This document shows, in pieces, positions 1 through 8,659 of a stretch of DNA of 64,000 bases (position 1 is the first letter of the stretch; the number at the start of each line of letters is the position of its first letter). This DNA comes from Mycolicibacterium sp. P9-64 (GTDB lineage: Bacteria; Actinomycetota; Actinomycetes; Mycobacteriales; Mycobacteriaceae). Where the stretch lies: contig NZ_NPKO01000001.1 of the NCBI RefSeq assembly GCF_008329605.1, positions 682,001-746,000 on the forward strand. The letters run 5' to 3'. A program made the translations under genes and the position numbers. Below the pieces are notes generated by a model, which made no database searches, was not told where the DNA came from, and saw nothing but the letters and a program-made list of their open reading frames with translations.

Positions 1-432
1 GAACGCGGCGATCGAGGTGACCGTGACGATCAGGCCGTCACCCGAGTCGACCAGCTTGGGCAGTAGTGCCCTGGTCACCCGGAGCGTGCCAAGCACGTTG
101 GTCTCCCACATCCACCGCCAGTGATCGATGTCGGCGTCGGCGACCGCTTCGCTGCCCTTGGCCCCGCCCGCGTTGTTGACGAGCACCGAGAGTTTGCCCG
201 GGGCGCGGTCGACCGAGGCGACCAGGGCATCGACGGCATCGGGATCAGTGACGTCCGCCACAGTGGCGGTGCCGCCGATTTCCTCGGCGAGCGCCTTGAT
301 GCGGTCCTCGCGGCGGGCCACACAAACCACGTGGAAGCCAAGTCCTGCAAGGGTTCTAGCCGTTGCCTCGCCGATGCCGGAGCTGGCGCCGGTGACCACT
401 GCCACCCGCTGGGAAGATTCGCCTCTCGTCAT
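1..432 (-). CDS. Short-chain dehydrogenase/reductase, 3' end cut by window edge
   Basis: An NAD(P)-dependent oxidoreductase of the SDR family; the substrate cannot be told. The visible 144 residues are the N-terminal part. They carry the cofactor-binding glycine motif TGASSGIG (residues 14-21) and the NNAG motif (86-89). The catalytic YxxxK lies beyond position 1. The start is the ATG at 432; the upstream region is shared with the divergent ROK regulator. By gene order it corresponds to Rv0484c. The family call is firm and the specific reaction is unknown. Confidence 0.9.
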   Translation of the reverse strand, partial: MTRGESSQRVAVVTGASSGIGEATARTLAGLGFHVVCVARREDRIKALAEEIGGTATVADVTDPDAVDALVASVDRAPGKLSVLVNNAGGAKGSEAVADADIDHWRWMWETNVLGTLRVTRALLPKLVDSGDGLIVTVTSIAAF

Positions 433-476
433 GCACCCAACATTAGTTGGCGTGCTAAATTCTTCGTGTGTCCGCT

Positions 477-544
477 AGTCAGGCTTCCCGCAGCGCCGTT
501 CGGCGCGCGTGTTGTTGTTGTTGCGCAACTCGCCGCGCCTGACT
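477..544. promoter_or_regulatory. Nested inverted repeats between divergent SDR and ROK genes
   Basis: AGTCAGGC (477-484) is a perfect inverted match to GCCTGACT (537-544). Inside lies a second perfect stem, GCGCCG (493-498) with CGGCGC (501-506). A smaller palindrome, CCAAC-ATTA-GTTGG, sits at 437-450 beside the SDR start. In a divergent intergenic region these are candidate operators, for instance for the adjacent ROK protein, or RNA structure in its leader. No function is demonstrated. Confidence 0.3.
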
Positions 545-625
545 GAACCGCGGACGTAAAACGTCTGAGATGAGTCGCAGGTGTGGCCCGGAACCCCACC
601 AGCCGACTCTTTCAAAGGACCCCTC

Positions 626-1969
626 GTGCGCGCATCGACCGCCACCGCAACCATCGCCCCAAGCCTTCAGGTCGCTAGCCCGGCCCCTGCCGTCCGTCAC
701 ACGCCGACGGCGCACGCCAAGCGTGCCCTTCTTGCCCGCCACCACATCGTGGCTCCCTCGCTGCGCGTCGCCGAGGCCGCTGCCGCATCGGTGTTCGGCG
801 CGGCCCGGCTGCGCGGACCGATCGCCCGCGACGTCATCGCCCAGGTCACCGGCCTGAGCATCGCGACGGTCAACCGACAGGTCACTGCCCTCCTCGACGC
901 CGGTGTGCTGCGCGAGCGCGCGGACCTTGCCGTGTCCGGCGCGATCGGCAGGCCCAGGGTGCCGGTCGAGGTGAACCACGAACCCTTCCTGACCCTCGGC
1001 ATCCACATCGGCGCCCGCACGACGAGCATCGTGGCCACCGACCTGTTCGGCCGCACGCTCGACGTGGTCGAGATGCCGACGCCGCGGGGAACGCAGAACG
1101 CCGCCCTGGCCTCGCTGGCGGGCAGCGCCCGGCGCTACCTGAGCCGGTGGCACCGTCGCCGCCCGCTGTGGGTCGGTGTCGCAGCCGGTGGTGTCGTCGA
1201 CAGCGTCACCGGTCAGCTCGATCACGCCCGGCTGGGCTGGTCGGGTGCCCCCGTCGGCGCCGTTCTGGCTGAAACACTAGGATTGCCAGTCTCTTTGGCG
1301 TCGCACGTGGATGCCATGGCCGGCGCCGAATTGCTGCTCGGCGTGCGCCGGTTCAGCGCCCAGTCGGCGACGGACGCCGCGGGCCGAACCGCTCCTGCGA
1401 CGAGCCTGTACGTCTACGCCCGCGAAACCGTCGGCTACGCACTGTCGATCGGTGGCCAGGTGCATTCGCCGACCAGCGGGCCCGGCACCATCGCGGCGCT
1501 GCCCGCACAGTCCGACATCCTCGGCGGCAGCGGACAGCTGGAGTCGACGGTGAGCGACGAAGCGGTCCTGACTGCGGCCCGCAAGCTGCACATCGTGCCC
1601 GCGGAGGGGCCTGCCTCGACCATTGCGGCGGTTCTTCGTGCGGCGCGTCAGGGCCACGTGCAGGCAGCCGAGCTGCTTGCCGAGCGCGCGCGGGTGCTCG
1701 GCGAGGCCGTCGCCCTGCTCCGCGACATGCTCAACCCCGATGACCTGGTGGTCGGTGGGCAAGCGTTCACCGAGTACCCGGAGGGCATGGCCATGGTGGA
1801 GGACGCCTTCGCGAAGCGCTCGGTGCTCCCGCCGCGCGACATCCGGGTGACGGCCTTCGGGAACCGCGTCCAGGAGGCAGGGGCAGGCGTGGTGTCGTTG
1901 GGTGGGTTGTATGCCGACCCGATCGCCGCGATGCGGCGGGCGCAGAGCCGTCGTCTCGAACTGGCCTGA
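626..1969 (+). CDS. ROK-family transcriptional regulator
   Basis: A 447-residue DNA-binding regulator of the ROK (repressor, ORF, kinase) family, equivalent by position to Rv0485. A winged helix-turn-helix lies at about residues 66-100 (a segment reading IARDVIAQVTGLSIATVNR). A sugar-kinase-like fold follows from about residue 122 (LGIHIGARTTS). I do not see the CxCGxxGC zinc motif typical of ROK kinases, so it is probably a regulator and not a glucokinase. The GTG at 626 is chosen because AAAGGA (614-619) lies six bases upstream; an in-frame GTG at 581 would add 15 residues. It stands alone, divergent from the SDR and just upstream of mshA. Confidence 0.88.
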   Translation: MRASTATATIAPSLQVASPAPAVRHTPTAHAKRALLARHHIVAPSLRVAEAAAASVFGAARLRGPIARDVIAQVTGLSIATVNRQVTALLDAGVLRERADLAVSGAIGRPRVPVEVNHEPFLTLGIHIGARTTSIVATDLFGRTLDVVEMPTPRGTQNAALASLAGSARRYLSRWHRRRPLWVGVAAGGVVDSVTGQLDHARLGWSGAPVGAVLAETLGLPVSLASHVDAMAGAELLLGVRRFSAQSATDAAGRTAPATSLYVYARETVGYALSIGGQVHSPTSGPGTIAALPAQSDILGGSGQLESTVSDEAVLTAARKLHIVPAEGPASTIAAVLRAARQGHVQAAELLAERARVLGEAVALLRDMLNPDDLVVGGQAFTEYPEGMAMVEDAFAKRSVLPPRDIRVTAFGNRVQEAGAGVVSLGGLYADPIAAMRRAQSRRLELA

Positions 1970-2011
1970 GATTGACCGCCTGACGAGGGCTGATTCGCGC
2001 CGGTGTAAGTA

Positions 2012-3298
2012 TTGAGTGTGCGCGTAGCCGTCTTGTCGGTCCATACCTCGCCGTTGGCCCAGCCCGGGACCGGTGACGCAGGCGGGATGAACGTCTACGT
2101 ACTGCAGACCGCGCTGGAGATGGCCCGCCGTGGCGTCGAGGTGGAGATCTTCACCCGCGCGACGTCGTCTGCGGACCCGCCGCTGGTGCGGGTGGCGCCC
2201 GGAGTGCTGGTGCGCAACGTGGTCGCCGGGCCGTTCGAGGGCCTCGACAAGTACGACCTGCCCACGCAGTTGTGCGCGTTCACCGCGGGCGTGCTGCGCG
2301 CCGAGGCCACCCACGAACCCGGCCACTATGACGTCGTGCACTCGCACTACTGGCTCTCGGGGCAGGTCGGCTGGCTGGCCAGGGATCGGTGGGCGGTGCC
2401 GCTGGTGCACACCGCGCACACCCTCGCCGCGGTCAAGAACGCCGCGCTTGCCACCGGTGACTCACCGGAGCCCCCGCTGCGGGCCGTCGGTGAACAGCAG
2501 GTGGTCGACGAGGCAGACCGCTTGATCGTGAACACCGAAGACGAAGCGCAGCAACTGGTTTCGCTGCACCATGCCGATTCGAAGCGCATCGACGTGGTGC
2601 ATCCGGGCGTCGACCTGAGCGTCTTCACCCCCGGCGACAAGCTGGCCGCCCGCGCAGCGCTCGGGCTCGCCGCCGGCGAACGCATCGTGGCGTTCGTCGG
2701 CCGCATCCAACCGCTGAAGGCGCCCGACGTCCTGCTCGGTGCGGCCGCCAAGCTGCCGGGCGTGCGCGTCGTGATTGCGGGCGGGCCGTCCGGCTCAGGT
2801 CTGGCCAGCCCCGACGGCCTGGTTCGTCTTGCCGATGAACTGGGTATCACCGACCGGGTGACGTTCCTTCCTCCGCAGTCCCGCGATCAGCTGGTCAACG
2901 TGTATCGGGCGGCCGACGTGGTCGCGGTGCCGAGCTATTCGGAGTCGTTCGGGCTGGTCGCCGTCGAGGCGCAAGCGTGCGGCACACCGGTGGTGGCCGC
3001 TGCGGTTGGCGGGCTGCCGGTTGCGGTGCGCGACGGGGTCAGCGGCGTGCTGGTGCCCGGCCACGACGTCGGCGACTGGGCTGCCGCCATCGACGGGCTG
3101 TTCAGCAGCGGGCCCGCGGCCATGAGTGCCGCCGCGGTCGAGCACGCCGCGAGCTTCTCCTGGACGCACACCGTGGACGCGTTGCTCGCTTCCTACGGCC
3201 ACGCCATCACCGACTACCGGGCCCGCCACCAGAGCCGCGAGGTCGCGGCGCGGCGCAACGGTCGACGGTTTTCGATTCGCCGGGGTGTCCGCGCTTGA
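2012..3298 (+). CDS. mshA: D-inositol-3-phosphate N-acetylglucosaminyltransferase (mycothiol synthesis)
   Basis: Cytoplasmic GT4-family glycosyltransferase that joins GlcNAc from UDP-GlcNAc to 1L-myo-inositol-1-phosphate, the first step of mycothiol synthesis. The 428-residue protein closely resembles M. tuberculosis Msh[16 protein letters not shown] near the N-terminus, [18 protein letters not shown] in the acceptor domain, [10 protein letters not shown] at about residue 230, and the donor-site motif [19 protein letters not shown] from about residue 308. The start is TTG 2012 or GTG 2018; neither has a strong ribosome site. Its stop is followed five bases later by the 76-bp tandem repeat that leads into the ybjN-like gene. 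Confidence 0.95.
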   Translation: MSVRVAVLSVHTSPLAQPGTGDAGGMNVYVLQTALEMARRGVEVEIFTRATSSADPPLVRVAPGVLVRNVVAGPFEGLDKYDLPTQLCAFTAGVLRAEATHEPGHYDVVHSHYWLSGQVGWLARDRWAVPLVHTAHTLAAVKNAALATGDSPEPPLRAVGEQQVVDEADRLIVNTEDEAQQLVSLHHADSKRIDVVHPGVDLSVFTPGDKLAARAALGLAAGERIVAFVGRIQPLKAPDVLLGAAAKLPGVRVVIAGGPSGSGLASPDGLVRLADELGITDRVTFLPPQSRDQLVNVYRAADVVAVPSYSESFGLVAVEAQACGTPVVAAAVGGLPVAVRDGVSGVLVPGHDVGDWAAAIDGLFSSGPAAMSAAAVEHAASFSWTHTVDALLASYGHAITDYRARHQSREVAARRNGRRFSIRRGVRA

Positions 3299-3304
3299 GC
3301 CACG

Positions 3305-3456
3305 TGAGCACCGAAGGCGCGCGCGAGTGAGGATCGCAGCGAGGGACGAGCGAGGACCGGAGCGAGTGGGAAGCCGAGCATGAGCACCGAAGGCGCGCGC
3401 GAGTGAGGATCGCAGCGAGGGACGAGCGAGGACCGGAGCGAGTGGGAAGCCGAGCA
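3305..3456 (+). repeat. 76-bp perfect tandem repeat, MIRU-like, two copies plus start of a third
   Basis: Copies at 3305-3380 and 3381-3456 are identical, and the first nine bases of a third (TGAGCACCG) continue into the next gene. Each unit joins its neighbour so as to create a tiny ORF of eight codons (MSTEGARE): GTG 3304 to TGA 3330 and ATG 3380 to TGA 3406. The third junction supplies the ATG at 3456 of the ybjN-like gene. This is the architecture described for mycobacterial interspersed repetitive units, which carry small ORFs that abut flanking genes. The sequence itself is not one I recognise as a catalogued MIRU. Confidence 0.9.
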
Positions 3457-3971
3457 TGAGCACCGTTCAGCAGGTCATCGAAGACGCGCTCAAGGAACAC
3501 GACCTGGTCTACAGCCACCACGACGGCGCACGCGGCGGTCTGCCCGGTCTGGTCGTCGAGCTGCCAGGGGAGCGGCGCCTGGTGACCAACACCATCCTGT
3601 CGATCGGCGAGCACTCGGTGCGCGTCGAGGCGTTCGTCTGCCGCAAGCCCGACGAGAACTTCGAAGGCGTCTACAAGTTCCTGCTCAAGCGCAACCGCAG
3701 GCTCTACGGCGTCGCCTACACCCTGGACAACACCGGAGACATCTACCTCGTCGGCCGGATGGCGCTGCACTCGGTCACGCCCGACGAGATCGATCGTGTA
3801 CTCGGACAGGTGCTCGAAGCCGTCGATCAGGACTTCAATACGTTGCTGGAGTTGGGTTTTCGGACTTCGATCCAGAAGGAATGGGAGTGGCGGGTGTCTC
3901 GCGGCGAGTCGCTGAAGAACCTGCAGGCGTTCGAGCACTTGATCGAGGACCAAGACGACCAAGACGCCTGA
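3456..3971 (+). CDS. YbjN domain-containing protein
   Basis: A 171-residue soluble protein of the YbjN family (equivalent to Rv0487), a type III secretion chaperone-like fold of unknown biochemical role. Visible features are [16 protein letters not shown] near residue 28 and [20 protein letters not shown] near residue 85, both typical of the family. No signal peptide or membrane segment is seen. The start codon ATG is formed by the last junction of the upstream 76-bp tandem repeat, so its translation signals are repeat-derived. The stop lies 26 bases before gpm1. Confidence 0.85.
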   Translation: MSTVQQVIEDALKEHDLVYSHHDGARGGLPGLVVELPGERRLVTNTILSIGEHSVRVEAFVCRKPDENFEGVYKFLLKRNRRLYGVAYTLDNTGDIYLVGRMALHSVTPDEIDRVLGQVLEAVDQDFNTLLELGFRTSIQKEWEWRVSRGESLKNLQAFEHLIEDQDDQDA

Positions 3972-3997
3972 GCGCCGCGCATGAGAGGATTTGGGCC

Positions 3998-4744
3998 ATG
4001 GGATCCGCCACGCTGATTCTGCTCCGTCACGGCGAGAGCGAATGGAACGCGCTGAACCTGTTCACCGGTTGGGTCGACGTCGACCTCACCGACAAGGGCC
4101 GGGCGGAGGCCGCACGCGGCGGTGACCTGCTCGTCGAGAACGGCGTCCTGCCCGACGTGCTCTACACCTCGCTGCTGCGGAGGGCGATCACCACCGCGCA
4201 CCTCGCGCTCGACAGGGCCGACCGGCTGTGGATCCCCGTGCATCGCGACTGGCGCCTCAACGAACGGCACTACGGCGCGCTGCAGGGCCTGGACAAGGCC
4301 GCGACCAAGGAGAAGTACGGCGAGGAGCAGTTCATGGCGTGGCGCCGCAGCTACGACACGCCCCCGCCGCCCATCGAACGGGGCAGTGAGTACAGCCAGG
4401 ACGCCGATCCGCGCTACGCCGACATCGGGGGCGGCCCGCTCACCGAATGCCTGGCCGACGTGGTCGCGAGGTTCGTGCCGTACTACTCCGAGACCATCGT
4501 GCCCGACCTCGAGGCAGGCAAGACCGTCCTGGTCGCCGCGCACGGCAACTCGCTGCGGGCGTTGGTGAAGTATCTGGACGGGATGTCCGACGAGGACGTG
4601 GTGGGGCTCAACATCCCGACGGGCATTCCGTTGGTCTACGAGCTCGACGACGATCTGAAGCCGACGGTGCCTGGCGGCCGATACCTCGATCCGGACGCCG
4701 CGGCCGCCGGTGCTGCCGCGGTTGCTGCCCAGGGAGCCAAATAG
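3998..4744 (+). CDS. gpmA: 2,3-bisphosphoglycerate-dependent phosphoglycerate mutase
   Basis: Glycolytic enzyme interconverting 3- and 2-phosphoglycerate, 248 residues, the normal length for dPGM. The catalytic RHGE motif with the phospho-accepting histidine is at residues 10-13 ([10 protein letters not shown]). [23 protein letters not shown] and [12 protein letters not shown] follow, and the second catalytic histidine is in [13 protein letters not shown] (about residue 181). Start ATG 3998 has GAGAGGA at 3984-3990. It equals gpm1/Rv0489 and precedes senX3 as in M. tuberculosis. Confidence 0.96.
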   Translation: MGSATLILLRHGESEWNALNLFTGWVDVDLTDKGRAEAARGGDLLVENGVLPDVLYTSLLRRAITTAHLALDRADRLWIPVHRDWRLNERHYGALQGLDKAATKEKYGEEQFMAWRRSYDTPPPPIERGSEYSQDADPRYADIGGGPLTECLADVVARFVPYYSETIVPDLEAGKTVLVAAHGNSLRALVKYLDGMSDEDVVGLNIPTGIPLVYELDDDLKPTVPGGRYLDPDAAAAGAAAVAAQGAK

Positions 4745-4774
4745 CGGTTCACGGCCCGCCCGAGGCGAACTCTC

Positions 4775-4791
4775 GGTGAACACAGGTGAAC
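4775..4791 (+). promoter_or_regulatory. Candidate RegX3 (PhoB-type) box upstream of senX3
   Basis: Two identical heptamers GGTGAAC (4775-4781 and 4785-4791) are separated by three bases, giving a 10-bp direct repeat. A further half-site in the opposite orientation, GTTCACC, is at 4858-4864, just before the senX3 start. Direct repeats of GTTCACC type are the known binding sites of RegX3, which autoregulates senX3-regX3 in mycobacteria. The match is seen in the sequence; binding is inferred. Confidence 0.6.
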
Positions 4792-4883
4792 GGAATCCGA
4801 ACTCCTGTGTTTGAGTCTGTGACGTGTCCCGAATTGGCCGCACGCTGCTGGGATGACGTTCACCCGATGCGTACGATTTGCTC

Positions 4884-6071
4884 GTGAGTGTGGGGTTCGC
4901 GTTACTGCTTACGGCAGTCGTGGCTCTTCTCACGCTGGGCCTTGGCGTCGCGATCGGAGTGGCGTTGCTACCGCGGATCGCCCAACGCAGGCAACGTCGG
5001 TCCGTCGACCACGACGGAATCACGATCTCGCAGATGCTGGCTCACATCGTCTCCCTTGCTCCGGTGGGCATCGTGGTGGTCGACACTTATCGTGACGTCG
5101 TCTACATCAACGACCAGGCCCGCGAGCTGGGCCTGGTGCGGGATCGGCTGCTCGACGACCGGGCATGGTCCGCTGCCCAACGCACCCTCGCGACGGGCGA
5201 TGACGTCGACATCGAACTGTCGCCGGCCAAGCGTCAGACCCCCGGCCGGTCCGGACTGTCGGTGCGTGGCCACGTGCGACTGCTGACCGAGGACGATCGG
5301 CGTTTCGCGGTGGTCTACGTCGACGACCAGTCCGAGCAGGCGAGGATGGAAGCAACTCGGCGTGACTTCGTCGCGAACGTGAGCCACGAGCTCAAGACCC
5401 CGGTCGGGGCGATGGGAGTCCTTGCCGAGGCGCTGCTTGCCTCGACCGACGACCCTGCGACCGTCACCCGCTTCGCCGAGAAGATGGTCACCGAGTCGAA
5501 CCGGTTGGGCAAGATGGTCGGCGAGCTGATCGAGCTGTCCCGGCTGCAGGGCGCCGAGCCGTTGCCCGATCTCGAGGACGTCGACGTGGACACCGTTGTG
5601 GCCGAGGCGCTTTCGCGCTACAAGCTGGCCGCCGACAACGCCGACATCGCGATCACCACCGACGCCCCGACCGGTTACCGGGTGCTTGGCGATGCACCGT
5701 TGCTGGCAACCGCCATCGCCAACCTGGTGGCCAATGCCATCGCCTATTCACCCGACGGGTCTTCGGTGTCGATCAGCAGGCGCCGGCGTGGTGACAACGT
5801 CGAGATCGCCGTGACCGACCGCGGCATCGGCATTGCGCGCGCCGACCAGGAGCGGGTGTTCGAACGATTCTTCCGCGTCGACAAGGCGCGGTCCCGGGCC
5901 ACTGGTGGCACGGGACTCGGATTGGCCATCGTCAAGCACGTCGCGGCCAATCACAACGGATCGATCCGGCTGTGGAGTCAGCCGGGCACCGGATCGACCT
6001 TCACCTTGTCGATTCCGGCCTACCCCCATACCGATGACGACAAAGATCATCGAGACGAACGAGAGGACTAG
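4884..6071 (+). CDS. senX3: Sensor histidine kinase of the phosphate-responsive SenX3-RegX3 system
   Basis: Membrane-anchored histidine kinase, about 395 residues, that phosphorylates RegX3 under phosphate limitation. Order: an N-terminal transmembrane segment (residues 1-25), a PAS-like domain (about 45-150), a dimerisation domain with phospho-accepting His at about residue 168 ([16 protein letters not shown]), and a HATPase domain with N box [12 protein letters not shown]1 box DRGIGI and G2 box [11 protein letters not shown]. Start is GTG 4884; TTG 4878 is also in frame. The gap to regX3 is only 7 bp, with none of the MIRU repeats found there in M. tuberculosis. Confidence 0.95.
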   Translation: MSVGFALLLTAVVALLTLGLGVAIGVALLPRIAQRRQRRSVDHDGITISQMLAHIVSLAPVGIVVVDTYRDVVYINDQARELGLVRDRLLDDRAWSAAQRTLATGDDVDIELSPAKRQTPGRSGLSVRGHVRLLTEDDRRFAVVYVDDQSEQARMEATRRDFVANVSHELKTPVGAMGVLAEALLASTDDPATVTRFAEKMVTESNRLGKMVGELIELSRLQGAEPLPDLEDVDVDTVVAEALSRYKLAADNADIAITTDAPTGYRVLGDAPLLATAIANLVANAIAYSPDGSSVSISRRRRGDNVEIAVTDRGIGIARADQERVFERFFRVDKARSRATGGTGLGLAIVKHVAANHNGSIRLWSQPGTGSTFTLSIPAYPHTDDDKDHRDERED

Positions 6072-6078
6072 TCGATCG

Positions 6079-6765
6079 ATGACCAGTGTGTTGATCGTGG
6101 AAGACGAAGAGTCGCTGGCCGATCCCTTGGCATTCCTGCTGCGCAAGGAGGGATTCGAGGCGACGGTCGTCTCCGACGGTCCTTCGGCATTGGCCGAATT
6201 CGAGCGGGCGGGTGCCGACATCGTGTTGCTCGACCTGATGTTGCCAGGGATGAGCGGGACCGACGTGTGCAAGCAACTGCGCTCACGGTCCAGCGTGCCG
6301 GTGATCATGGTCACGGCCAGGGACAGTGAGATCGACAAGGTCGTCGGGCTGGAGCTCGGCGCCGACGACTACGTCACCAAGCCGTACTCGGCGCGCGAGC
6401 TGATCGCCCGGATCAGGGCGGTGCTGCGCCGCGGCGTCGACAACGACGACGCGGGGATCGCCGACGGAGTGCTCGAGGCGGGTCCGGTGCGGATGGACGT
6501 CGAGCGGCACATCGTATCGGTCAACAGCGAACCGATCACGTTGCCGCTCAAGGAGTTCGACCTGCTCGAGTACCTGATGCGCAACAGCGGCAGGGTGCTG
6601 ACCCGTGGTCAGCTCATCGACCGGGTCTGGGGTGCCGACTACGTCGGTGATACCAAGACGCTCGACGTCCACGTCAAGCGCCTGCGCAGCAAGATCGAGG
6701 CGGACCCGGCCAACCCGGTGCACCTGGTCACCGTGCGCGGGCTCGGTTACAAGCTGGAGGGCTGA
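6079..6765 (+). CDS. regX3: Response regulator RegX3 (OmpR/PhoB type)
   Basis: DNA-binding response regulator of 228 residues, partner of SenX3 and controller of phosphate-uptake genes. The receiver domain shows acidic residues E8, D9 and E10, the phosphorylation site D52 (LLDLMLPG), T79 and K101 (TKPYSARE). The C-terminal winged helix includes LPLKEFDLLEYLMRNSGRVLTRGQL and HVKRLRSKIE. Start ATG 6079 has GAGAGGA at 6061-6067, which overlaps the end of senX3, so the two are translationally linked. Confidence 0.96.
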   Translation: MTSVLIVEDEESLADPLAFLLRKEGFEATVVSDGPSALAEFERAGADIVLLDLMLPGMSGTDVCKQLRSRSSVPVIMVTARDSEIDKVVGLELGADDYVTKPYSARELIARIRAVLRRGVDNDDAGIADGVLEAGPVRMDVERHIVSVNSEPITLPLKEFDLLEYLMRNSGRVLTRGQLIDRVWGADYVGDTKTLDVHVKRLRSKIEADPANPVHLVTVRGLGYKLEG

Positions 6766-6771
6766 GCGCGT

Positions 6772-6853
6772 CGCGGCGAGCGAAGCGACGGGGGGATGAC
6801 CCGCGGCGAGCGAAGCGACGGGGGGATGACCCGCGGCGAGCGAAGCGACGGGG
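6772..6853 (+). repeat. Three tandem 30-bp copies of the GAGCGAAGCGAC element
   Basis: Units begin at 6772, 6802 and 6832, each starting CGCGGCGAGCGAAGCGACGG; the third is truncated. They lie between the convergent ends of regX3 and the following minus-strand gene. A 30-bp period keeps one frame open: ATG 6796 to TGA 6861 would encode MTRGERSDGG repeated. It is the only intergenic tandem array of this dispersed family in the window. Confidence 0.9.
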
Positions 6854-6864
6854 AATGGTGACGG

Positions 6865-7710
6865 CTACTTCGCCGCGCGCGTGGCGGGGTGTATCGCGAT
6901 CAGGCCAAGGGAGCTGCGCCGCTTGCACATCGCGGCCAGCTCGGTGTACGCCTTGTCGCCGAGTAACTCGGTGAGCTCGGCAGCGTAGGACTGCCACACC
7001 TGGCGGGATCCGGTGTGTGCGGCAGGATCACCGGTGCAATACCAGTGCAGGTCGGATCCGCCCTCGCCCCAGCCGCGCCTGTCGTACTCGGTGATGGTGG
7101 TCTTGAGGATGTCGGTGCCGTCTGGGCGCGTCACCCATTCTTGGCTGCGTCGGATCGGCAGCTGCCAGCACACGTCCGGTTTCATGGTCAACGGCTCGAC
7201 GCCCAGCTTGAGCGCCTTGCTGTGCAGCGCACAGCCGATGCCGCCCTTGAAGCCGGGGCGGTTCAGGAAGATGCAGGCGCCCTTGTACTTCCGCGTCCGA
7301 TAGTTCGGCTTGCCGTCGTATTCGTCCATCTCGAGATAGCCCTTGCGGCCAAGGCCCTTGTCGCGGAACTGCCAATCGTCGTCCGTCAGCTGCTTGGCGC
7401 TGTCGTCGAGCTTGGCGATGTCGTCGTCATCGGACAGGAAGGCGCCGTGCGAGCAACACCCGTCGTCCGGTCGACCGGCGACCGTGCCCTGGCACGCAGG
7501 CGTGCCGAAGACGCACGTCCATCGCGACAAAAGCCACGTCATGTCGGCAGCGATCAAATGCTCTGGGTTGTTCGGGTCGTAGAACTCGACCCATTCGCGG
7601 GCGAAGTCGAGTTCTACCTCGCCACGGTGCAGTCCACTCACGGAATACAACGGTAGACCGGATAACGTGGGTCTCGTGCGATTGGGCGTGCTCGACGTGG
7701 GTAGCAACAC
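6865..7710 (-). CDS. Conserved cysteine-rich protein (Rv0495c type)
   Basis: A conserved mycobacterial protein of unknown function, up to 281 residues. It is rich in conserved-looking cysteines: [43 protein letters not shown] and HWYCTG. This pattern suggests a bound metal or iron-sulfur cluster, which is inference. The most distal start is GTG 7710, overlapping the divergent ppx gene by 35 bp. The GTG at 7641, which gives [13 protein letters not shown], would avoid the overlap, so the true start is uncertain. The 3' end abuts the 30-bp tandem repeat behind regX3. Confidence 0.8.
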   Translation of the reverse strand: MLLPTSSTPNRTRPTLSGLPLYSVSGLHRGEVELDFAREWVEFYDPNNPEHLIAADMTWLLSRWTCVFGTPACQGTVAGRPDDGCCSHGAFLSDDDDIAKLDDSAKQLTDDDWQFRDKGLGRKGYLEMDEYDGKPNYRTRKYKGACIFLNRPGFKGGIGCALHSKALKLGVEPLTMKPDVCWQLPIRRSQEWVTRPDGTDILKTTITEYDRRGWGEGGSDLHWYCTGDPAAHTGSRQVWQSYAAELTELLGDKAYTELAAMCKRRSSLGLIAIHPATRAAK

Positions 7711-8659
7711 AGTTCATCTGTTGGTGGTCGACGCGCGTCGTGGTGGACACCCGACGCCGATGAGCTCCACCAAGGCGTCGCTGCGGCTTGCGGAGGCGAT
7801 CGACTCCTCGGGCAAGTTGACGCGCAAGGGCGCCGACAAACTCGTCGAAACGATCGACGAGTTCGCAAAGATCGCGGGCAGTTCGGGCTGCGCGGAGCTG
7901 ATGGCGTTCGCGACGTCGGCCGTGCGTGATGCCAAGAACTCCGAGGACGTGCTCGCCAGGGTGCGCGCCGAGACCGGTGTCGACCTCAAGGTGCTCAGCG
8001 GGGTCGACGAGTCCCGGCTGACCTTCCTCGCCGTGCGCCGCTGGTACGGCTGGAGCCCCGGCCGGATCATCAACATCGACATCGGCGGCGGTTCGCTCGA
8101 ACTGTCGAGCGGTGTCGACGAGGAGCCCGAGGTGGCGTTGTCGCTGCCGCTGGGGGCAGGCAGGCTCACCCGCGAGTGGCTGTCCGAGGACCCGCCGGGG
8201 CGCCGTCGTGTTGCGATGCTGCGCGACTGGCTGGCCACCGAGATGTCGGATGCGGGAGCCAGGGTGCTCGACGCGGGTGCGCCCGACCTGACCGTGGCCA
8301 CCTCGAAGACGTTCCGGTCGTTGGCGCGCCTGACGGGCGCTGCGCCGTCGGGCGCGGGACCGCGGGTGAAGAGAACGTTGACGGCAGCGGGATTAAGGCA
8401 GCTCATAGCTTTCATCTCTAGGATGACCGCGACCGACCGAGCTGAACTGGAAGGGGTGAGCGCCGAGCGCGCGCCACAGATCGTCGCAGGCGCGTTGGTA
8501 GCCGAGGCGAGCATGCGGGCACTTGCTATCGATACGGTAGACATTTGCCCCTGGGCGTTGCGGGAGGGCCTGATATTGCGGAAACTCGACAGTGAGGCCG
8601 ATGGAACCGCCTTGATTGCGACATCCGCAGGCTTAGCCAGGGCCAGGGACACACGATGA
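7676..8659 (+). CDS. ppx: Ppx/GppA-family exopolyphosphatase
   Basis: Hydrolyses terminal phosphate from polyphosphate (or pppGpp-type substrates), 327 residues, equivalent to Rv0496. The actin-like ATPase fold shows phosphate-1 motif [13 protein letters not shown] at the N-terminus, [15 protein letters not shown], and the phosphate-2 motif [13 protein letters not shown]. The protein is the short mycobacterial form without the C-terminal HD-like domain of E. coli Ppx. Start GTG 7676 gives the [12 protein letters not shown]-terminus; GTG 7667 is an alternative. Its stop overlaps the next start (ATGA). Confidence 0.93.
   Translation: MRLGVLDVGSNTVHLLVVDARRGGHPTPMSSTKASLRLAEAIDSSGKLTRKGADKLVETIDEFAKIAGSSGCAELMAFATSAVRDAKNSEDVLARVRAETGVDLKVLSGVDESRLTFLAVRRWYGWSPGRIINIDIGGGSLELSSGVDEEPEVALSLPLGAGRLTREWLSEDPPGRRRVAMLRDWLATEMSDAGARVLDAGAPDLTVATSKTFRSLARLTGAAPSGAGPRVKRTLTAAGLRQLIAFISRMTATDRAELEGVSAERAPQIVAGALVAEASMRALAIDTVDICPWALREGLILRKLDSEADGTALIATSAGLARARDTR

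Noticed and set aside
6772..6853. CRISPR array considered for the short tandem repeats
   Set aside because: Units are directly adjacent with no unique spacers, and no cas genes are present.
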